A program made the position numbers and the translations under genes. A stretch of DNA of 50,462 bases from Burkholderiales bacterium. Lineage in GTDB: Bacteria; Pseudomonadota; Gammaproteobacteria; Burkholderiales; UBA11063. Positions 21,329 to 30,060 of this stretch are shown piece after piece. Position 1 is the stretch's first letter; every line of letters begins with the position of its first letter. The notes beneath the pieces were generated by a model, which was given only the letters and a program-made list of their open reading frames with translations, did not search any database and had not been told where the DNA came from. The stretch covers positions 1 to 50,462 of the forward strand of contig JAIETT010000085.1 of assembly GCA_019744945.1 (NCBI GenBank), written 5' to 3'.

Positions 21329-21344
21329 ACATTTTAAAGTTTAT

Positions 21345-21373
21345 TTGACACGGGCGCACAATTTAGCTATAAT
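21345..21373 (+). promoter_or_regulatory. Perfect-consensus promoter of a short RNA
   Basis: TTGACA (21345-21350), exactly 17 bp, TATAAT (21368-21373). Both hexamers are perfect consensus. No ORF follows within the short transcript. Confidence 0.75.
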
Positions 21374-21377
21374 TGTC

Positions 21378-21431
21378 ATACTTGAAACAATTGTAAGTAT
21401 AGAAAAGCTCCGAGAATATCGGGGCTTTTTT
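21378..21431 (+). ncRNA. Short terminated RNA upstream of the terminase genes
   Basis: The predicted transcript of about 50 nt has hairpin ATACTT/AAGTAT (21378-21400) and terminator AGCTCCGA-gaata-TCGGGGCT followed by TTTTTT (21406-21431). A second terminator-like hairpin (CCTCATGCA/TGCGTGGGG plus T7) follows at about 21469-21497. No coding potential. It may be a regulatory small RNA or an attenuated late-operon leader needing antitermination, as with lambda's pR'. Confidence 0.6.
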
Positions 21432-21604
21432 GTTGTTATGTTATTGATGTGTATCAATATATGAAAGCCTCATGCAGTCACTGCGTGGGGTTTTTTTATT
21501 GGATTGCTTCTCGCTAAAAATCTCAAGGTACTCCCAGCGAATTAGGAATCCTCACGGGTGAATTCAGCGCAGAGTATCGCTAGTAATAAAGTTTCAAAAT
21601 TAGC

Positions 21605-21710
21605 TCAACTTTCGCTCAACTCTGTTTTGTAGCTTTTTTGCACTTATTGGGTAATATTAAAATTTATCAATATATTATCAGCAAAGTATTACTTCAACTT
21701 TCGCTCAACT
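21605..21710. repeat. Duplicated 17-bp repeat, possible cos/pac terminase-binding site
   Basis: TCAACTTTCGCTCAACT occurs exactly at 21605-21621 and 21694-21710, 89 bp apart. Each copy contains two TCAACT half-sites 11 bp apart. It lies immediately upstream of the small terminase gene, where cosB/pac repeats normally occur. The 21155-21755 stretch has no gene; it holds the integrase promoter region, the short RNA and these repeats. Confidence 0.55.
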
Positions 21711-21755
21711 TTTTAACACCTTCGTTTATGCGATGGTATTTTTATTGGAGTTTAT

Positions 21756-22307
21756 ATGATTTTAATTACACAAACAGAATTTGCAAAAAAGATGGGAGTT
21801 ACTAAATCAGCTATTTCAAAATTAGTGGCACAAAAAAAATTACCAGTTGAGGGTAAAAAAATAATTATGCCAGATGCCGAGCGTGCTTACCACTTACGTA
21901 AAAGCGGTGTGGGATTAACAGCTCCAGCAGCAGTTCCTGAAATTTTAGAACCTGGACAATTTCCAGTAAAATCTGATGGTGATGCAACTATGCAAGATTT
22001 ACTAAATGCTAAATGTAAAAAAGAAAATGCACTTGGTGATCTTCATGATACGAACTTAAAAAAAATTAAAGGTGAGTTATTATCAGTTGAAGAAGTTAGC
22101 GCACAAGTCGTGAAACTTTGCGCTACTGTCCGCAATAACTTTATTAATCTACCAAATAAAATTGCTCCGTTATTAGTTGATTTAAGCGCTGCTGAAATTC
22201 AATTAAAATTAGATGATGCAGTGAATGATATTTTGACAGATATCTATAATCTTCGCAATGAATACTTAATGGATTCAGAAAATGAGCCATCCGCAAATAT
22301 TTCTTAA
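21756..22307 (+). CDS. Terminase small subunit (Nu1-like)
   Basis: The 183-aa protein begins with a winged-helix/HTH domain (TQTEFAKKMGVTKSAISKLV) like lambda Nu1, followed by a linker and a helical region (about 75-175) for oligomerisation and large-subunit contact. It recognises the packaging site, plausibly the repeats just upstream. Its end overlaps the large-subunit gene by 26 bp. Confidence 0.85.
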   Translation: MILITQTEFAKKMGVTKSAISKLVAQKKLPVEGKKIIMPDAERAYHLRKSGVGLTAPAAVPEILEPGQFPVKSDGDATMQDLLNAKCKKENALGDLHDTNLKKIKGELLSVEEVSAQVVKLCATVRNNFINLPNKIAPLLVDLSAAEIQLKLDDAVNDILTDIYNLRNEYLMDSENEPSANIS

Positions 22308-24114
22308 TGGCGTAAGTACTTTTAAGCCAAAGCCTAAATTAACTATTTCACAATGGGCAGATCAGTATCGCTATATTGCTCGTGGTACTAGTCCAGAGCC
22401 TGGACGCTGGCAGACGCGTAGAACACCATATACTAGAGAAATTATGGACGTGTTTAACTCGGTTGCTAATTTAGTGGTTGTCTGTGCTAGTTCGCAAGTT
22501 GGTAAAACCGAGATTGGATTAAACATTCTCGGTTTTTATATGGCTGAAGATCCATCGTCAATTATGTATCTTATGCCGACTGAGGGTATGGCCAATGATT
22601 TCAGTAAAACGCGTATTGAGCCAATGATTAAAGCTAGCCCAGTACTTAAAGAATTGTTTAGTGGTAATACTCGGGATAGTGACAATACGATTGAGTTAAA
22701 AACTTTTCCATCGGGATATGTGGCGATTTATGGCGCGAGTACACCAACTAAATTAGCAAGTAAACCAATTCGAGTATTAATTGCTGATGAAGTGGATCGT
22801 TTTCCAGAGGAGCTGCCAAAAGAGGGCGATCCGATAAAATTGGCTCTACAGCGTACGACGAATTTCTTTAATCGTAAAATTTTAATTATTTCCACTCCAA
22901 CAACGAGAGAGAAATCACGAATAATCGAGTGGTTTGAGAAATCTGACAAGCGCTACTACTACATTCCATGCCCAGATTGTGGACATGAATTTGTGTTAAT
23001 GTGGGAGATGGTTAAGTGGCAAAAAGCTGAAAATGGTGAATTATTAATTGATTCGGTCTATTTAGAATGTCCAGCCTGTAGTTTTCATATCACAGACCGC
23101 CACAAACCTGAATTTTTAGCAAACGGCCGTTGGGTTAGAACTGCAGAACATAAAACCATGCCTGGTTTTCATATCTCCAGTTTATACAGCCCTTGGGTTA
23201 AATTTGCTGAATTGGCTGCAGAGTTTATTGAAGCAAGTCGTTCACGAGATAAATCCAAACTTCGTGAGTTTATTAATTTGAAACTCGGTGAGCCGTTTGA
23301 GGATGCTGCAGAAGAGATTGAGATTGAAACGTTGCAAGCACGGCGTGAATATTACAATTGTGATTTACCAGAAGGTGTCCTATATTTAACTGCTGGTGTT
23401 GACGTGCAAGATGACCGTTTAGAATGTCAGATTATTGGTTGGGGAATAGGTAAAGAATCATGGATAATTGAATATCGTCAATTTTATGGTAATCCAACTG
23501 GTGATGAGGTATGGCAAAAACTAGATGAAAAATTATCGCAGAGTTTTTCTTTTGCTGATGGTAGAAAATTAGCTATTGGCGCTGCATGCGTAGATAGCGG
23601 TGGTCATCATACCTCAGAAGTATATAAATTTACTAAATCACGCCGAGGTAAAAGAATTCATGCGATTATTGGTCGAGCAGGACAAGGGCGACCGATAGCT
23701 GGTAATTTTACGACAAATAATAAAGCTAAAGTAATGTTATTTACAATTGGAGTTGATAATGCAAAAGCAACTCTATATCAACGGCTGCACTTACAGACAG
23801 TGGGTCCAGGATTTATACATTTTCCATTTGAAACTGAAAAGCTTTGTGATGACTTTTATTTAAGAGGTTTGCTTTCTGAGAAATTAGAAATGAATTTCAA
23901 GAGTGGTAAGAAAAAATGGGAATGGAAAAAGATTGTGGCCAGAAATGAACCATTGGACACCGCCGTTTACGCGTTAGGCGCGCTGGAAATATATCCACCT
24001 AATTTTGAGCGATTAAAATTAGAGGTTGCAGAATTACCCAAAGAAGTTAAACCAACACAGCGCCGAGTAATTTCAGAGCGTAAAATTGTTAGCAGCATTA
24101 ATATTTATGAGTGA
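22282..24114 (+). CDS. Terminase large subunit, lambda gpA family
   Basis: The 610-aa ATPase-nuclease packages DNA into proheads. Visible motifs are Walker A SSQVGKTE (about 70-77), Walker B VLIADEVDRFP (D169-E170), a zinc-like CPDCGHEF (230-237) with ECPACSF further on, and the nuclease start GVDVQDDRLE. Its length matches lambda gpA. The first gene of the head operon. Confidence 0.95.
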   Translation: MSHPQIFLNGVSTFKPKPKLTISQWADQYRYIARGTSPEPGRWQTRRTPYTREIMDVFNSVANLVVVCASSQVGKTEIGLNILGFYMAEDPSSIMYLMPTEGMANDFSKTRIEPMIKASPVLKELFSGNTRDSDNTIELKTFPSGYVAIYGASTPTKLASKPIRVLIADEVDRFPEELPKEGDPIKLALQRTTNFFNRKILIISTPTTREKSRIIEWFEKSDKRYYYIPCPDCGHEFVLMWEMVKWQKAENGELLIDSVYLECPACSFHITDRHKPEFLANGRWVRTAEHKTMPGFHISSLYSPWVKFAELAAEFIEASRSRDKSKLREFINLKLGEPFEDAAEEIEIETLQARREYYNCDLPEGVLYLTAGVDVQDDRLECQIIGWGIGKESWIIEYRQFYGNPTGDEVWQKLDEKLSQSFSFADGRKLAIGAACVDSGGHHTSEVYKFTKSRRGKRIHAIIGRAGQGRPIAGNFTTNNKAKVMLFTIGVDNAKATLYQRLHLQTVGPGFIHFPFETEKLCDDFYLRGLLSEKLEMNFKSGKKKWEWKKIVARNEPLDTAVYALGALEIYPPNFERLKLEVAELPKEVKPTQRRVISERKIVSSINIYE

Positions 24115-24121
24115 GTAAAAC

Positions 24122-24340
24122 ATGACTGAATTGGAAGAAGCTAAAGAAATGCTAAGCGCGTGTAAAGCTGCACAGTTAGCGGCGTTACGCGGGGCAAAGT
24201 CTTACATGATTGGCAGCCGACAGTTAACACGTTATGATTTGGCCAATATCCGTAATGAGATTATTTTTTGGCGTGGTGAGGTGGCACGATTAAGTGGAAC
24301 ATTTAGACGAGTTATGCAAATTGCACCAGGGGGAAATTAA
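24122..24340 (+). CDS. gpW-like head-tail joining protein (DUF6148 type)
   Basis: This 72-aa helical protein (MTELEEAKEMLSACKAAQLA...) lies between large terminase and portal, as does lambda W. gpW binds under the portal after packaging. The SYMIGSRQLTRYDLANI motif fits the gpW/DUF6148 group. The stop overlaps the portal start by one base. Confidence 0.75.
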   Translation: MTELEEAKEMLSACKAAQLAALRGAKSYMIGSRQLTRYDLANIRNEIIFWRGEVARLSGTFRRVMQIAPGGN

Positions 24341-25923
24341 TGTTTGAAAAATTGACAGCGAAAGTAAAGCAAGTATTTAATGCGTATGCAACAACTGGTT
24401 CAAATACTTCATATGGTCAAAATTCTGGTACTGGTTATGGTGGATCAGGTGGTGGCGGTGCAGCTAGCAGCGCAACTACGGCGCTTTGGGATTCGTTTAG
24501 CACTTCAGCGGATAGTGATTTAATTGTAAATCGTGACACACTAGTACAGCGCAGCCGTGGTTTATTTATGTCCACGCCATTAGCGACTGGAGCGATTAAA
24601 AGTATTGCCAGCGGAGTGGTTGGCGGCGGATTAACACTATCAGCTAATATTAATTATGAATACCTTGGTATTGACCGCGAAGTGGCACGGGAATTAGAGA
24701 AGAAAATAGAGTTTGAGTTTGGTTTATGGGCTAATGATGCTGATTGTTGTGATAGTACTGGAACATTAAATTTTGAACAAATGCAACAATTAGCCATGCT
24801 TTCAGTATTACTAAGCGGTGATGTATTTATTCTGATGCCAATAATTGAGCGTAAAAACTCAATTTATGATTTAAAACTAAAGTTTCTCGAAGCGGATCGG
24901 GTACAAAATCCTAGATCTAGAGATTTACATAAAAATATTTTAGCTGGGATTGAGATTGATGATACAACTGGTAGACCATCGCACTATCATATAGTTAATC
25001 AGTTGCCGTATGCGGTTAATTACGCGACGGTAAAACCTACAGAATGGGCGCGAGTACCTGTATTTGGTGAAAAATCTGGACGTAGAAATATTTTGCATTT
25101 GTTTACCGTTGAACGTCCTGAGCAACGACGAGGAATTCCGTTGTTATCGCCTGTGATCAATACCTTTAAGCAATTATCGCGCTATACAGAAGCTGAAATT
25201 ATGGGTGCAATTGTCCGTACTATGTTTGCGGCATTTATCCAAACGGACGACCCAACTGGTGAATTACTCGAAGAAATCAAGGCGCAGGGTTACAAAGATA
25301 GCCCGTTATATAAAATGGCTCCTGGTATGGTTATGACGTTAAAGCCAGGAGAAAAAATGGTTACAGCAACCCCTGGTGGAGCTAATCAATCATTTGATGT
25401 CTTTATTGGCTCAATACTCAAACAGATAGCTGTTGCAATTGAAATTCCGCCAGAAGTTATGATGAAAAATTTTACATCAAGTTATTCTGCATCTAGAGCT
25501 TCAATATTAGCTGCTTATGAAATGTATAAAACCCGCCGCAAATGGTTGATCAACAAGTTCTGCGAACCTGTTTACCGAGAATGGTTGTCGGAAGCTGTGG
25601 CTAAGGGGCGAATTGCGATGCCTGGATTCTTTGATGATACTGCGATTAAAGCAGCTTGGTGCGGAGCAAATTTCTTTGGAAATTCATTAATGCAAATAGA
25701 TCCAATCAAGGAAGTTGAAGCGGCTGAAAAACGCGTACAGGCTGGTTTTAGCACTCGCGCAAAAGAAGCTTCTGAGCTAACGGGACTTAATTATGATGAA
25801 TTAGTAAAAATTCGTGCAGCAGAAGAAAAACATCAAGATACATTCCGGAGAACAGAAAAGCCTGTTTACACTGGAACGGTTGAAAGTAGTGCTGCAGTAG
25901 TCGCAGTAAAGCAGAAAAAATAA
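24340..25923 (+). CDS. Portal protein, lambda gpB family
   Basis: The 527-aa protein has a disordered Gly/Ser-rich N-terminus (about 15-45) and the lambda-type portal core: RGLFMSTPLATGAIKSIASG, then DVFILMP, LEADRVQNP, ERPEQRRGIPLLSPVI and a C-terminal YEMYKTRRKWLINKFCEPVY. It forms the dodecameric DNA channel. A strong intrinsic terminator follows it. Confidence 0.95.
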   Translation: MFEKLTAKVKQVFNAYATTGSNTSYGQNSGTGYGGSGGGGAASSATTALWDSFSTSADSDLIVNRDTLVQRSRGLFMSTPLATGAIKSIASGVVGGGLTLSANINYEYLGIDREVARELEKKIEFEFGLWANDADCCDSTGTLNFEQMQQLAMLSVLLSGDVFILMPIIERKNSIYDLKLKFLEADRVQNPRSRDLHKNILAGIEIDDTTGRPSHYHIVNQLPYAVNYATVKPTEWARVPVFGEKSGRRNILHLFTVERPEQRRGIPLLSPVINTFKQLSRYTEAEIMGAIVRTMFAAFIQTDDPTGELLEEIKAQGYKDSPLYKMAPGMVMTLKPGEKMVTATPGGANQSFDVFIGSILKQIAVAIEIPPEVMMKNFTSSYSASRASILAAYEMYKTRRKWLINKFCEPVYREWLSEAVAKGRIAMPGFFDDTAIKAAWCGANFFGNSLMQIDPIKEVEAAEKRVQAGFSTRAKEASELTGLNYDELVKIRAAEEKHQDTFRRTEKPVYTGTVESSAAVVAVKQKK

Positions 25924-25943
25924 AATATATAAATTTAAATCAA

Positions 25944-25970
25944 AACCCTAGAAGTTACATTTCTAGGGTT
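25944..25970 (+). terminator. Strong terminator inside the head operon
   Basis: AACCCTAGAA-gttacat-TTCTAGGGTT is a perfect 10-bp stem followed by TTT. It sits between portal and protease, where continuous transcription would be expected, so late transcription must read through it or restart. Confidence 0.75.
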
Positions 25971-25992
25971 TTTGCATTTCTAGGAGCGAAAA

Positions 25993-27060
25993 TTGAATTT
26001 AGAAATTAAAGCCGTCGCACCCAATGAAGCTGAACTACTAATTTATGGCTATATCGGTGGTTGGGAAAATAGGGCTGCAGAATTTGCCAAACAAGTTAGA
26101 GAATTAAAAGCAACCACACTACGAGTGCGAATTAATTCTGGGGGTGGTAGCTTATTCGATGGTGTGGCTATCTATAACACGCTTAAATTATTTAAAGGTA
26201 CAACTATTGTACACATTGATGGATTGGCTGCTTCAGCTGCATCAATTATAGCAATGGCTGGTGATCAGCGCATTATGCCAGCTAATACTATGTTAATGAT
26301 TCATAACACATCAGTATATACCGAGGGTAATACGCAAGATTTACAAAAAACAGCGCTGTTATTGGCTCAACTTGATGAGGCTATGTTGAATACTTATGTT
26401 AATCGCACCGGTCAGACTCCAGAAAAAATCAAACAGATGATGGATGACGAAACGTGGCTTACTGCTAAAGATGCAAAAGAGCTAGGATTTGCAACTGAGA
26501 TCACAGATGCACTAGAGGTAGCAGCCAGCATACAAGATAAGTCAATCATTATCAACGGTGTAAATTTTGAGGGGTTATCTCTGGATAAGCTACGCGGTGG
26601 AATTCTTAAAGATTTTACTGCCAGCACAAATAAATCACCACCACCAGCCACTAGTCTAGTGGCTAATTTTTTACCTAAAGAAGGAGCACAAGTAATGCTG
26701 ACAGTTGAAGCATTCCAAAAAGAACATAAGGCAACTTATGATGAAGTTTATACCGCTGCATATAAAGCTGGTCAAACAGCCGAGCGCGCGCGGATTAAAG
26801 AAATTGAAGAGCTTGAAGCTCTTGGTCACAAAGATATTTTAGCGAAAGCTAAATTTGATACTGGTGCAACGGCTGCTGATGTTTCATTTTTAATTATGAA
26901 AGCTGAGGCTCAGCAACGTAAAACGCATATTGAAAATGTAACTGCTGATGCTGGTGTGCTCAATAAGATTACATCAACCCAAACAGACCCAGTGGGGAAT
27001 ACGCAGGAAGAAAAAGAAGATGCAGCTTTTTTAGCTGTTTTTGAAGGGGGTAACAAATAA
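25993..27060 (+). CDS. Prohead protease (ClpP/S49-like) fused to scaffold, lambda C/Nu3 type
   Basis: The start is TTG 25993 behind TAGGAGCGAAAA. Residues 1-180 form a ClpP-like serine peptidase with oxyanion INSGGGSL (48-54), nucleophile S81 (GLAASAAS) and H104 (MLMIHNTS). Residues 235-355 are the scaffold part, rich in Ala, Glu and Lys. An internal in-frame ATG with its own Shine-Dalgarno allows separate scaffold synthesis. 355 aa. Confidence 0.9.
   Translation: MNLEIKAVAPNEAELLIYGYIGGWENRAAEFAKQVRELKATTLRVRINSGGGSLFDGVAIYNTLKLFKGTTIVHIDGLAASAASIIAMAGDQRIMPANTMLMIHNTSVYTEGNTQDLQKTALLLAQLDEAMLNTYVNRTGQTPEKIKQMMDDETWLTAKDAKELGFATEITDALEVAASIQDKSIIINGVNFEGLSLDKLRGGILKDFTASTNKSPPPATSLVANFLPKEGAQVMLTVEAFQKEHKATYDEVYTAAYKAGQTAERARIKEIEELEALGHKDILAKAKFDTGATAADVSFLIMKAEAQQRKTHIENVTADAGVLNKITSTQTDPVGNTQEEKEDAAFLAVFEGGNK
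26646..26664 (+). promoter_or_regulatory. Perfect 19-nt palindrome before the internal scaffold start
   Basis: AGCCACTAG-T-CTAGTGGCT lies in the protease-scaffold linker, 30 bp before the internal start. As RNA it is a tight hairpin that could pause ribosomes or cut access, tuning the protease:scaffold ratio. Confidence 0.4.
26695..27060 (+). CDS. Internal-start scaffold protein (Nu3-like), same frame as the protease
   Basis: ATG 26695 is in frame with the protease and preceded by AAAGAAGGAGCACAAGTA, giving a 121-aa product (MLTVEAFQKEHKATYDEVYT...). Lambda Nu3 is made in exactly this way from within gene C. The segment is helical and low-complexity, as scaffolds are. Separate expression is inferred from the Shine-Dalgarno. 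Confidence 0.6.
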   Translation: MLTVEAFQKEHKATYDEVYTAAYKAGQTAERARIKEIEELEALGHKDILAKAKFDTGATAADVSFLIMKAEAQQRKTHIENVTADAGVLNKITSTQTDPVGNTQEEKEDAAFLAVFEGGNK

Positions 27061-27434
27061 TGACTCAAGATGTAACAACCAGCCAACGGCAAGATTATGA
27101 TGGTCTATTTAGTGGTGCTACTTGTCCAGTGATAACTGGTACAGAAATTTTAACTAAAGGACAAAATTTAAAGCGCGGTGCTGTTTTAGGTTTAGTTCCT
27201 AGTACTCAGAAAATGGTACTAGTTAACAAATCTGCCGTTGATGATAGTAAAAATCCGTATGCGGTTTTGGCTGAAGATGTGGATGCTACGGCTGCCGATG
27301 TGATTATTCCAGTTTACTACAGTGGTGAGTTTAATGTTAGCCATTTGACGTTTGCTGCAGGAACCGCTGCAGCTGATATGAAGCACTCAGCTCGTTTATT
27401 ACAGCTGTTTTTTAATAATGTCACGAAAGGGTAA
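27060..27434 (+). CDS. Head decoration protein (lambda gpD family)
   Basis: The 124-aa beta-rich protein follows the scaffold directly (TAATG overlap) and precedes the capsid gene. The stretch LKRGAVLGLVPSTQKMVLVN ... NPYAVLAEDVDATAADVIIP is typical of HDPD/gpD capsid-stabilising trimers. Confidence 0.9.
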   Translation: MTQDVTTSQRQDYDGLFSGATCPVITGTEILTKGQNLKRGAVLGLVPSTQKMVLVNKSAVDDSKNPYAVLAEDVDATAADVIIPVYYSGEFNVSHLTFAAGTAAADMKHSARLLQLFFNNVTKG

Positions 27435-27437
27435 CTA

Positions 27438-28547
27438 ATGATTAATATTTTTGATACTCGCAGAATGATTGCTGCATTGGAGTTAATCCCTGAGCCACGA
27501 ACTTTTGTTAAAAGTATGTTGTTTCCAGAGGTGATAAAAAGTGAAGCTGAGTTTATTGATTTTGATGTTAAAAAATTTGGTCGTGCTGTTGCGCCATTCT
27601 TTTCTGAAAAAAAAGGTACTAGTACTGTTGAGCGTCCAGGTTTTGATTTTAAATCATTTACCCCACCAAATGTTGGGCAACATACTGTAACCACTGCAGC
27701 TGATGTGATTAAACGTGGTTTTGGGTCAACAGTGTATTCTGGCGAATCATTAGCCGCTCGTGCAGGTAAGATCATGAAATCGGATTTTGTTATGATGGAT
27801 AACATGATCACCCGCCGTGAAGAGTGGATGTGTGCTCGATTAATCAATGATGGTGTTGTCTATATGCGCGGTGACGGTGTAGATCAGAAGTTAGACTTGA
27901 CTGAAAAATGGAATTTTTTGGATATTTCTAAAACAGCTAAGAGCTGGGACAAACCCGATGCATTTAATCCTACTGAAGACTTTGATGATTGGACCACTCA
28001 ATTCATGAAGCAAGCAAGTGGATTGCGCGCAGATATAGCTATCTTGGGTAGCACTGCCGCAAAATTGTTTAAACGCAGTACCGCATGGTTAAATGAACAA
28101 AAGTTCATTAAAACAACTTATGGTAACTGGACTCCAAAATGGTTGGGTAATGGCGTTAAGTATATTGGATCTTATATGGGGTTGGAGTTATACGAATATC
28201 TTGAGTGGTTTATTGATGAAATGGACGGCAATAAAGAGAAGCCGATGATTGATCACAATAAAGTGATTCTCGGTTCAACCGATGGTATGGGGCAATTTGG
28301 TTACGGTGCCGTTTATACTGGTATGGTTAATGCTGCTGGTATGCCAATTGCGCGTTATCCTCGGATGTGGGAAACGCCAAATCCAATTGCAACATATTTA
28401 GAATTGAAATCGCGACCAATTCCGATTCCAAAAAACTTGGATGCTTTCTTAACTATTACAGTTTGCCCGTCAACGGTTACTGCTGATAAATTAGATGGTA
28501 TTATTGCAGCTCAAAAATCCTCATCAAAAGCAGTAAAAGAAGCATAA
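27438..28547 (+). CDS. Major capsid protein, lambda gpE family
   Basis: The 369-aa protein has the HK97-like gpE pattern: an N-terminal MINIFDTRRMIAALELIPEP, then FEVIK-like strands, YSGESLAARAGKIM and an MITRREEWMCARLINDG helix, with a C-terminal NPIATYLELKSRPIPIPKN. It forms the icosahedral shell. Confidence 0.95.
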   Translation: MINIFDTRRMIAALELIPEPRTFVKSMLFPEVIKSEAEFIDFDVKKFGRAVAPFFSEKKGTSTVERPGFDFKSFTPPNVGQHTVTTAADVIKRGFGSTVYSGESLAARAGKIMKSDFVMMDNMITRREEWMCARLINDGVVYMRGDGVDQKLDLTEKWNFLDISKTAKSWDKPDAFNPTEDFDDWTTQFMKQASGLRADIAILGSTAAKLFKRSTAWLNEQKFIKTTYGNWTPKWLGNGVKYIGSYMGLELYEYLEWFIDEMDGNKEKPMIDHNKVILGSTDGMGQFGYGAVYTGMVNAAGMPIARYPRMWETPNPIATYLELKSRPIPIPKNLDAFLTITVCPSTVTADKLDGIIAAQKSSSKAVKEA

Positions 28548-28557
28548 GGAGTAAACC

Positions 28558-28884
28558 GTGAGCTTTAAAGACCAGATAACACTTGATATTAATCAAGTGT
28601 TTTTTAATTCCGATGAGTTCACGGAGACTCACTTACTTCATGGCGCTACAATTAATTGCATGATTAGTTCAAATGATGTTCATGGGCGCTCTTTTAACAA
28701 AGTTGATGAATTTAACGATGGCTTGATTCAATATGATGTTGAAGTTATTTATAAATGGGTTGATTATCCGTACCGGTTGGCTAATGGTGAAAGAATTACA
28801 TTTGATAACGTGCCGTATTTAGTCTTTAACTTTGCGGTTGATTCTGGAGTTTGTATTTTGAAATTGCAAGGAGTCATAGGATGA
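28558..28884 (+). CDS. Head-tail joining protein (lambda FII-like)
   Basis: GTG start 28558 behind AAGGAGTAAACC. The 108-aa protein has FKDQITLDINQVFFNSDEFT at the N-terminus and a beta-barrel-like remainder, in the position and size of lambda FII (Phage_attach). It overlaps the next gene by ATGA. Confidence 0.7.
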   Translation: MSFKDQITLDINQVFFNSDEFTETHLLHGATINCMISSNDVHGRSFNKVDEFNDGLIQYDVEVIYKWVDYPYRLANGERITFDNVPYLVFNFAVDSGVCILKLQGVIG

Positions 28885-29468
28885 GTCACTTTATTGAGAT
28901 TGATAGTAAAAAGCTGGATTTAGCGAAATTATTGCTTTCAGAAATACCGAACGGTATAAATAAGGCAATGGCAAATGCCATAAATAGAACCACAACTGGG
29001 ACTAGGCAGATGATGGTTGGGGCAATTTGTGAACGCTACTATATCAAACAACCAGAAGTAAGAAAAGCAATAGCGATAACTAAAGCGGTTGCCACAGATA
29101 GGGATGGTCAGTCTGGGAAAATTACCGCACGTGGTACTGGTTTACCGCTAATTAAATTTAATGTAGATCCTAAAAAAGCACTAAGCAAACGAATTGTAGG
29201 CAAGAAAGTAAAAGCTGGAGTACTTACCACTGGGCTTAAACCATTACCTAATGCCTTTGTCAAACAATTTAAAAATGGAGGGGTTGGAGTTTTGATGCGA
29301 AAAGGATCTGAACGCTACCCAATTAAACAGCTTTACGCTTTATCTGTTCCACAAATGATGAATCAGGCTTTAATAACGACCGATGATGTTCAAGTTTATG
29401 CGCAAGATCGCCTTGACCGCGAGTTTAATGGGCAAGTTGACCGTTTGATAAGAGGGATTAATGTATGA
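28881..29468 (+). CDS. Minor tail protein Z-like
   Basis: I use ATG 28881 (MSHFIEIDSKKLDLAKLLLS...), which has AAGGAGTCATAGG upstream and an ATGA overlap; the track begins 10 codons earlier. The 195-aa protein matches the Minor_tail_Z pattern: KAMANAINRTTTGTRQMM at about 30 and YYIKQPEVRKAI. It acts at the head-tail connector or tail completion. Confidence 0.8.
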   Translation: MSHFIEIDSKKLDLAKLLLSEIPNGINKAMANAINRTTTGTRQMMVGAICERYYIKQPEVRKAIAITKAVATDRDGQSGKITARGTGLPLIKFNVDPKKALSKRIVGKKVKAGVLTTGLKPLPNAFVKQFKNGGVGVLMRKGSERYPIKQLYALSVPQMMNQALITTDDVQVYAQDRLDREFNGQVDRLIRGINV

Positions 29469-30049
29469 TTTATGAAGCTAACGAGGTTCATTTAATTAAT
29501 GAACTTCAACAAATTATCACTTCTTGGGTTGTGGATTTTAGATTTTCAACGAGTAAAATCGGTGATGACAACAAGGATGTAACACCTTTAGTACATAAAT
29601 ACTATTTACCTGAACGCGTTGCTCCGCCACGGCCAGAGGTTATACCTAGTCAACTTCAGCCAAGTAAATTAGAGATTTGTGATCCACCATTACCACCACC
29701 AGATGCTGAACCTGAATATCCATCGATTCTTATTCGTCCAGTCTCGGGTAAGGATGACGAGGATACCGCAAGCAATATTAGATTCTCAGAATTTGAGGTT
29801 GACATTATTGCAGTTGTAAGTGAATTAGATAAAAACGAACGTTTTGAATTCTGTTTGCTGGCGATAAAGTTAATTCGTCAACAGTTAGCAAAATTACCCA
29901 GTGGAGTAATCGCTGGTCAGTATCAATTGCAACCAACTCGACCATGGCAATTGTATGACAATCAGCAAGCACCACAGGCTGGTATTTCGCTTACCACTAC
30001 GTGGCGTTATATGTTGCCGCAACCTGGTGTTAATTTATTAGATTTTTAA
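29465..30049 (+). CDS. Probable tail terminator/completion protein
   Basis: The 194-aa protein begins with an ELQQIITSW helix and has a proline-rich loop (about 55-80), then PSILIRPVSGKDDE and VDIIAVVS strands. The layout and position, between gpZ-like and sheath genes, match tail terminators that cap the tube of myophages. It overlaps the Z-like gene by 4 bp. Family not certain. Confidence 0.6.
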   Translation: MIYEANEVHLINELQQIITSWVVDFRFSTSKIGDDNKDVTPLVHKYYLPERVAPPRPEVIPSQLQPSKLEICDPPLPPPDAEPEYPSILIRPVSGKDDEDTASNIRFSEFEVDIIAVVSELDKNERFEFCLLAIKLIRQQLAKLPSGVIAGQYQLQPTRPWQLYDNQQAPQAGISLTTTWRYMLPQPGVNLLDF

Positions 30050-30060
30050 GAAAGAATAAA

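Noticed and set aside
27317-27847. Minus-strand 176-aa ORF over the decoration and capsid genes
   Set aside because: Opposite two well-supported structural genes; composition is that of reverse-complement codons.
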